From: Salpingoeca rosetta
Lineage: Eukaryota > Opisthokonta > Choanoflagellata > Craspedida > Salpingoecidae
Length of the DNA: 23,771 nucleotides
Reading direction: 5' to 3'
NCBI RefSeq assembly: GCF_000188695.1
Contig: NW_004754932.1
Span: 169,292-193,062 of the forward strand
The notes beneath the pieces are model-generated. The model had not been told where the DNA came from, made no database searches, and saw only the letters and a program-made list of their open reading frames with translations. Below are positions 18,515 through 23,771 of this stretch, piece by piece. How positions within the stretch are numbered: position 1 is the stretch's first letter; each line of letters begins with the position of its first letter. A program made the position numbers and the translations under genes.

Positions 18515-19471
18515 CTAGACATCAGACACGATGACGTCCTTGTATATTCTGTCGATGATGGCGAGGGATTCCTCCAGCGTTGCCCACTCGTCCTTCTTCC
18601 TCCTGGCACGTGCCTCTCGCATGGCTCGCAGCTTGGCGGCGCGGTCATTCTCGGAAGGTTGTGCTGGTGGCTGGTCGCTCGCACCATCGCTGCCGCTTGC
18701 GCCGTTGCTGCTGTCGTGTGCGTGTGACTCTGTTGCCCTCGTCTGTTGTTGCTGCTGCTGATGCTGCCCACCACCAGGCGACGTGACGATGTGAATGGGA
18801 GGGGACTGGGGCCTGTCTGGAGACTGCAGGGGGCGTGATGGTGATGGCTGTGACAAGTGGGATGTGCGTGACGCACCCTCATCTGCCGTCGTTGTCGCTG
18901 TAGTGGCTGTCGGCACGGACGAGTTGGCTGTCGCCTCAGCCGCCCCAGCATGGCGTCCTCCCTGCTGTTCCTGTTGTTGTTGCTGCTGCCGCTCTGCTGG
19001 GGATAAGACGGCAGCAAACCCCGTGGTGACCTCGAGCTCCTCGCCCGCGTCGTGTGCGGTGTCCTGTGTGCCCGTGGTGGCGCTGGTGGACTCCGAGGAA
19101 GACGCCTCGGGCACGGGCAGCAGCACCTCCTGGTCGGTAACGTGGTCCCTGGACGCTTCCATGCTCGCGTTGGACTGGGAGAGCCCGCCAATGGAGGCGT
19201 TGGAGTCTGACGACATGATGGACGAGTGGCGGGAGAAGAGCGGGTTGCTCTTCTGCTTGCCTTCCTGGAACATGGCTGGGGTTTCCGCCATGTCGTTGAC
19301 CACGTGGTCCTTTGTCAGGAGGCGGTGGCTGGGCGGGCTGCCGGGCGACTTTTGCCGTCGTCTGCGTGAGTTGCAGCAGCAGTACACCACAATCAGAGCC
19401 ACGCCCATCACAAAAGCCAGGCCTCCAATGGTGAAGGCCACAATGTGCCATGGCTCGACCTGCAATGCCAT
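18515..19471 (-). CDS. Single-pass membrane protein with long disordered cytoplasmic tail
   Basis: I do not recognise the family. The model is one exon of 318 residues from ATG 19471. Residues 1-8 are short and polar; 9-30 (IVAFTIGGLAFVMGVALIVV) form one transmembrane helix; CCC at 32-34 could be palmitoylated; RRRR follows, placing the tail inside the cell by the positive-inside rule. There is no cleavable signal peptide, so a signal-anchor (type III) orientation is likely. The tail is Ser/Thr/Gln-rich with two short poly-Gln runs. It ends in a charged, helix-prone segment (about 275-318: AAKLRAMREARARRKKDEW then ESLAIIDRIYKDVIV) that may be a coiled coil or protein-binding site. Upstream in-frame codons come from a heptamer repeat and lack an ATG, so I exclude them, although an upstream exon is possible. 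Confidence 0.65.
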   Translation of the reverse strand: MALQVEPWHIVAFTIGGLAFVMGVALIVVYCCCNSRRRRQKSPGSPPSHRLLTKDHVVNDMAETPAMFQEGKQKSNPLFSRHSSIMSSDSNASIGGLSQSNASMEASRDHVTDQEVLLPVPEASSSESTSATTGTQDTAHDAGEELEVTTGFAAVLSPAERQQQQQQEQQGGRHAGAAEATANSSVPTATTATTTADEGASRTSHLSQPSPSRPLQSPDRPQSPPIHIVTSPGGGQHQQQQQQTRATESHAHDSSNGASGSDGASDQPPAQPSENDRAAKLRAMREARARRKKDEWATLEESLAIIDRIYKDVIVSDV

Positions 19472-19483
19472 GGCGAAGGGCGT

Positions 19484-19590
19484 TGTTGCCTGTTGCCTGT
19501 TGCCTGTTGCCTGTTGCCTGTTGCCTGTTGCCTGTTGCCTGTTGCCTGTTGCCTGTTGCCTGTTGCCTGTTGCCTGTTGCCTGTTGCTTG
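19484..19590 (-). repeat. 7-bp tandem repeat (TTGCCTG), 14 perfect copies plus one variant
   Basis: Units start at 19486 and recur every 7 bp to 19583, with an imperfect TTGCTTG at 19584. The array lies 13 bp upstream of the membrane-protein ATG on its own strand, where it reads CAGGCAA. All frames are open because 7 and 3 share no factor, which produces spurious RQQATGN or VACCLLP peptides. Confidence 0.97.
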
Positions 19591-20135
19591 CTTTGGTGAG
19601 GTTGTGTTGGCAAACGGTACAGCGTTTCAGGGAGTCGTGCGACGTCACTTGCAGTGTGTCTTGTGCGTCTTGTGCTTCTTCTTATTCTTCTGGTTCTGCT
19701 TGATTGCCGTCTTTCCTTCTCTCTTCGTAACGGCAACAGCAACCAATCTACGGCAATCACCCCTGCTGCGTGCCGTGTGTGTGTGTGTGTGTGTGTGTGT
19801 GCGACCTGGTGTGAGGTGAAGAGTGCCCAAAGAAGGAAGGGGAGGAAGCAAACGAAGCTGTGCTCGAGCACAGCGAACGATGAATTGATTGACGTGATGA
19901 ACACGAATCGATGTGATGCGTGATGTGGCAGACGACGGCAACGAAAAACGACAACACAAACGACAACGAACAACCACACACACACACACAGAGGCCAACC
20001 AGGCCAGAAAGCATGCTTCTTGCTTGCGGTTCCCCAACAACATTGCACCACAACCACCACCTTCAGCACCCATTCAGCCAGGCCATCAGCCAGCCATCCC
20101 ATTCATTCCACCGCCACCAGCAACCGCTCGCTCCC

Positions 20136-20176
<41 letters not shown>

Positions 20177-20490
20177 CAGACAAGCACGCCGCTCTCATAC
20201 CATTCGTTTGCCGCTGCGTTCTTCCCGACAAAATTTGGGATCTGATGCACAATTAGCGAATTCGTGCAGGGTTATTTTTTGCTGTCGTGCGACGTTTTTG
20301 GGGCGGGGGACCCTAGTGCCAAATTGTGGGAGTTTTGAGCACTGTGGCAAGACATTGCCAAGAACCGCTGTAGCTCGCGACGGCACATGTTGCAGCGCTG
20401 AATTGCACTTGCAAAGGCCCCCTCCAACCACCCGCCAACTCGCGCTTCCTTCTTGAAACGGCCATTTCCCACTGCACACCACCACCCAAA
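19591..20490. other. Divergent spacer between the membrane-protein and zinc-finger genes
   Basis: No supported exon. It contains short (GT)n at 19777-19801, (CA)n at 19977-19990 and (CA)n at 20143-20174, and should hold both promoters and 5' UTRs. Confidence 0.6.
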
Positions 20491-21839
20491 ATGAGCACGA
20501 CCTTGACGAGGCAATGTCCCCACGTCGCTTGCAGCTTCACTGAGGCCACCGGCAATGTCTCACGGCTGATCGACCACATCAAGGTCACACACGACCTCAC
20601 CGAAATCCCATCCCTTCTGGCCTTGGTGCAAGTTGTCAACGTTGGTAGTGGTTCTGGTCCTCACCGCTGCGAGAAGTGCAACAAGACGTGCAGGTCTGTT
20701 CGACACCTCAAGGATCACATTCGAAAGTCAAAGGCGCATGAAGACGAGTACAAGGTACTTGCCCGCGCTTGCCTCTGTCCCCCAATGCCTGTTTTATGTT
20801 GGCGCTGCCTTTGCTGGCACAGCCACACAACCTTTTTGTGCTCACAACTGGCACACACTTGCATGTTGCGTTGCATATGCTGTTCACAACAGACGAGGGA
20901 CACGTTTGTTTGCGTGAACTGTGACTGTGGCGGGTTTCCGAGCTGCGCACAGCTTGTGGCACATATCCAAAGCAACCATCCTTCATACCATGAAACGGGT
21001 GCGTCCTTTGCCGCCTTTGACTGCTCTCGTGTTCTCGTTCATGTCACCCTGGTTTCTGTGTGCTTGTGTGTGTCGGGCCACATACATGCGCATCCGATGC
21101 ACCCCTCCCACTCATTCACGCCCATCGCTGTGCTTGTGTCAGTGGTGGATATGCGCCATTTCAGAACCCTGAACGCCTTCGCGGCGTGGCTGCTCGATGA
21201 ACAGGAGACGACATATGCGTCCTACACGAATGAGCCATGGACTGATCTCAAGCGGAGGACACCAACAACCTGGGGTGCGCTGCATTGTTGTTTTAGGGTG
21301 CTGTGACCTTCGTTTGCCTGTATCTTGATGTTCCTTTTTTTTTGTTTGTTTCCCCAATGTGCATGCACTCACGTGTTGGATGTATCGGCGTGTACTCGCG
21401 GTGAACCGACGCAAAAGGCACCAAATCCGTTGGGTACTGTCCAGCTCTGTGTGTCGTGACGCTGCCTGAGTGTGGCCGAGTGCGGGCTGAGCTGTTCAAG
21501 GAGCACACTTATAGCCTGAGTGTCCTTGGCATCCCAATACCGGATGGGGTGAGGCTTTGGATCCGGCCAGCACCTCGCTTGCACGGTGGTGTGCTCCTGA
21601 ATTCACCTGCATGAGCGCGGCACTCCCGTCACTCCTTCTGTGTCTCTGTGCACGTGTGCATGGTTTGATTCGAACAGTTTACAGCCAGCATGCACACCCT
21701 CGCCCGAGGGAAGCACGGCGCGGGCTATGTATTAGAAGAAGGCATCACCAACAACCGCAGGACGTGTGTGTACGCGAACAAACTGTTGCAGCGAGACAGC
21801 AACGTCAACGGCAGCAGCGCGCGCACTTCGCCCCACTAA
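20491..21839 (+). CDS. C2H2 zinc-finger protein with FAR1/FLYWCH-like segment
   Basis: A predicted nucleic-acid-binding protein. Proposed exons: 20491-20754, 20893-20998, 21143-21274, 21418-21548, 21678-21839; phases agree and give 264 residues. Three C2H2 fingers are visible: CPHVAC with HIKVTH (9-33), CEKCNKTC with HIRKSKAH (about 59-82) and CVNCDCGGF with HIQSNH (about 94-115). Next comes FRTLNAFAAWLLDEQETTYASY, then GTKSVGYCPALCVV and LFKEHTYSLSVLGIPIPDG. This resembles the N-terminal DNA-binding part (FAR1/FLYWCH-type, CPA then a TH-x-H-like motif) of animal and plant proteins derived from Mutator-like transposons. The MULE transposase domain that usually follows is absent. The last exon (MHTLARGKHGAGYVLEEG) matches nothing I know and its acceptor is weak. 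Fingers are firm; the FAR1-like reading is moderate; exons 4 and 5 are uncertain. Confidence 0.6.
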
Positions 21840-21984
21840 TGCTGAGGCGGAAACGCCGCTGAGCCCGACAGCGCAGACCACAAAGGTTCGTTCCGCAAAA
21901 ACCAACCGCACAAGTGTTACACCCACCTGCACAGAGGTTGTGGTTGATAGACTCGCCACCACACGTCGCGCACACACATACAAA

Positions 21985-22094
21985 CATGAACACACACACT
22001 CTCTCTCTGTCTCACCCGCACACACACACACACACACTCTCATTCTCTCTCACGCACACACACACACACACACTCTCTCTCTCTCTCTCTCTCA
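21985..22094. repeat. (CA)n/(CT)n compound repeat
   Basis: Alternating CA and TCTC stretches precede a CTCACGCAACCAG acceptor-like site at 22103. It lies in the interval between the zinc-finger exons and the Ulp1-like fragments. Confidence 0.95.
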
Positions 22095-22103
22095 CGCAAC
22101 CAG

Positions 22104-22884
22104 CACCGCGCCATAACGAGAAGCTGGGCCGCAATCACACCCGCTGGATGAGCAAGGAAGTGATGGTCGTTGTTGGTGTTGGCAAACCGCAGACCCTCGA
22201 CCGCAGCTACATCAGGTTCGAGCTAGGGTCACGGTGCTTGCGTCATCTCATCAGCCCATGTCTTGTTTTCTGTTTGCCCCCTTGTTCGCGATCGTGGCTG
22301 CCTTGTGGTCATCTCCGCCTTAACGTCCAACACATCCATTGCCAGACTTCATGGCAACTAGCTTCTTGACGACAAGCTGGTCAACTTCTGGCTGGTGCGT
22401 CTCCAACGCACGTCTGACTTCGCCACCAGCTCCTACGATGTAGGTGTGTGGCTTGGGCGGAGGGGCTTGTACTGTCTGGCTCCTGCTTGTGCTTTCATGC
22501 GTGCGTGTGTGCGTGTGTGTGTGTGTGTGTGCGTGCGTGTGTGTGTGTGTGTATTTCTCTTTGCCACATGCCCTCGCTTCGTAATATGCAGGTCTTGGCT
22601 TCCAACCGACCGCGGTCGCCCACAACTCATCCCATCGACTGTGTCACATTCTGTGTTGGCGGTACAGGGGGTCGACAGCCTGATATGCTGGGCGAAGCGA
22701 GAAGCTCCATCCAACAAACGGTTTGGATTATCCCGTAGACATCTGCTGGTGATTCGAGATTGCATGCTGCTGAATCAACGAGGATGGCGAGCCGCGTTGG
22801 TTGTCTGTGAGTGGCTTGCCTGTGCGCTGTGCATGACAGCCTGCGCTGCCTCTTGTTGGAGCTTTTCCAATCCACACCCTCACG

Positions 22885-22926
<42 letters not shown>

Positions 22927-22994
22927 CGCCCAATGGTACCTGGCCATTGTGGGCTTTCTTTTTGAATGAAACCGCCCACCACTGTGGTGAGTAG
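22104..22994 (+). CDS. Putative Ulp1-like (SUMO protease-type) domain fragments, possibly degenerate
   Basis: Proposed pieces: 22104-about 22175 or 22215 (HNEKLGRNHTRWMSKE), 22362-22439 (LLDDKLVNFWLVRLQR to ATSSYD), 22668-22806 (GVDSLICWAKR, LSRRHLLVIRDCMLLNQRGWRAALVV), and 22927-22994 to a stop. LLDDKLVNFWL strongly recalls the start of the C48 (Ulp1/SENP) peptidase domain, WLND-x-x-NFYL. LLVI followed ten residues later by W-x-x-ALVV recalls the strand carrying the catalytic His-Trp, but the residue before Trp is Gly, not His. I find no later Asp or Cys of the triad before the stop. Splice phases fit from 22362 to 22806 but not cleanly upstream. It may be a relic, an inactive protease or part of the zinc-finger gene. 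The last exon would overlap the EDRF1 start, so at least one boundary is wrong. Confidence 0.35.
22499..22552. repeat. (GT)n/(GCGT)n repeat in the Ulp1-like region
   Basis: GT and GCGT units occupy the presumed intron between the fragments ending at 22439 and starting at 22668. Confidence 0.9.
22887..22924 (+). repeat. (GT)n abutting a splice acceptor
   Basis: About 38 bp of GT run straight into GCAG at 22923-22926, so the usual pyrimidine tract is replaced by GT. Confidence 0.9.
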
Positions 22995-23671
22995 GGCGGG
23001 AGATGTCTTGCCGGCACTGCCACAGCTGGAGTACCTTCCTCTCTCACACGTGAGCCAGCGCGACCAAGTCCCCATTCCTCTTCCATTCACGCCGCTGTAT
23101 CATGCCAATGACTCAAACAACGATGGCACTGGTAGCGATGATGGTGGTGGTGGTAATGGTAGTTTGGATCACGGCAGCAGCGCTGTGCACGATGGTGCGG
23201 TGTCGTCGGGAACAGCGACACCGCCATCAGCGATTTGCAACTCGTCGTCACAGACATCCACGTCGCTTGCACACCTTCCGGCATCGCTCTCCCTGCCACC
23301 TCCCCCATCAAACGAGGACACGAATACCACCAGCGCCAGCATTGACAACAGCAGTGGCAACAGCGGTAGCGGTAGTGGTGGGCATGAGGCAAACCAACTG
23401 CTGCTGTCGACGGTTGTTGGACAGGCGGAGCAGCGTCTTCCTGTTCGCTCGTATTGGCAGACACACGACCACCTGTGGTCCTTCCACGACATCCGCTCTG
23501 TCGTCACGTCTGACCTTGCCATCTTTGGCGATGGCGAGAAGCCCGTGCCGGCCATCAGCCTGAAGCTGCGGGAGGACGGACAGTCAATCAACGTGCTCAC
23601 TGGCATGGATCTCTGGCTGGACAACCTCATGTGCAACGTCCCAGAGATTATGATGTGCTACCACACGGTGC
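22966..23671 (+). CDS. EDRF1: EDRF1 homologue, N-terminal exon, truncated by window end
   Basis: A homologue of erythroid differentiation-related factor 1, a large conserved protein linked in vertebrates to globin expression; its biochemical role outside animals is not known to me. The open frame starts at ATG 22966, directly after an in-frame TGA, and covers about 235 codons to a GTGAGT donor at 23672 (an alternative donor is at 23668). Residues 1-45 are Pro/Leu-rich, 46-150 are Gly/Ser/Asn/Asp-rich. The diagnostic block begins near 175: WSFHDIRSVV, SDLAIFGDGEKPVPAISLKL, INVLTGMDLWLDNLMCNVPE and IMMCYH, which matches the human protein (FEDI, PIFGGG, INVLTG, WLDNL-CNVPE, MCFH) almost throughout. 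The remainder, including the tetratricopeptide-like C-terminal part expected from the family, lies beyond the window. The start could be further upstream through an unseen exon. Confidence 0.82.
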
Positions 23672-23677
23672 GTGAGT

Positions 23678-23771
23678 TTGTGTGTGTGTGTGTGAGAGAG
23701 TTTGTGTTCGCTTGTGTGTGTGTATTTGTGTTTGTTTGTTTGTGTGTGTGTGTATGTGTTTATGTGTTTGC
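23678..23771 (+). repeat. GT-rich repeat in EDRF1 intron 1, running off the window
   Basis: Interrupted GT and GTTT sequence begins within about ten bases of the GTGAGT donor and continues to the window end. Confidence 0.9.

Noticed and set aside
19472..19648. N-terminal extension of the membrane protein (RQQATGN repeats)
   Set aside because: The extension has no ATG (the upstream candidate is GTG) and is generated by a 7-bp repeat that leaves all frames open.
22927..22965. AQWYLAIVGFLFE reading as the His-Trp strand of a Ulp1 domain
   Set aside because: It needs a weaker donor (GTGGCT at 22811) than the adjacent GTGAGT, has Gln rather than His, and stops at once; kept as an alternative only.
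20491..22994. Complete Mutator-like transposon
   Set aside because: No MULE transposase domain, no terminal inverted repeats and no target-site duplication could be seen in the window.

Overview
The window looks like nuclear DNA of a unicellular eukaryote close to animals. Every confident gene is split by GT-AG introns, coding exons are GC-rich, and introns and spacers are crowded with GT/CA microsatellites. The gene set (a four-RRM PTB/hnRNP I protein, RAD52, a Myc/Max/Mxd-type bHLH-zipper, EDRF1) fits a holozoan. A choanoflagellate such as Salpingoeca rosetta is my best guess, but this rests on recognition, not a search.

Layout. PTB-like splicing regulator, + strand, 22-4369, 11 exons with consistent reading phase. 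Membrane-anchored alpha/beta hydrolase, - strand, 5117-6931. RAD52-like recombination mediator, + strand, 7164-10291, 7 exons, starting 232 bp from the hydrolase start. A 100-N assembly gap at 10571-10670. Halide/thiol methyltransferase of the TPMT superfamily, - strand, 10800-12204; a separate first exon appears to add a mitochondrial presequence. A 2.5 kb low-complexity divergent spacer. bHLH-leucine zipper protein, + strand, 14748-16585. A 1.9 kb repeat-rich convergent spacer. Single-pass membrane protein with a long disordered tail, - strand, 18515-19471. C2H2 zinc-finger protein with a FAR1/FLYWCH-like segment, + strand, 20491-21839. Fragments resembling a Ulp1 (SUMO-protease-type) domain, about 22104-22994. 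First exon(s) of an EDRF1 homologue, + strand, from 22966, running off the right end.

The first seven genes alternate strand without exception (+ - + - + - +), giving alternating convergent and divergent pairs. They are not one pathway: RNA processing, lipid/ester chemistry, recombination, methyl transfer and transcription are mixed, as expected of a eukaryotic chromosome. The most unusual points are the zinc-finger plus Ulp1-like cluster, a methionine-rich linker and pyrimidine-rich first intron in the PTB gene, the presequence exon of the methyltransferase, and GT microsatellites that begin at or within a few bases of many splice donors. Exon boundaries were deduced by hand from phase, GT-AG signals and remembered family sequences; no search or transcript data were available.
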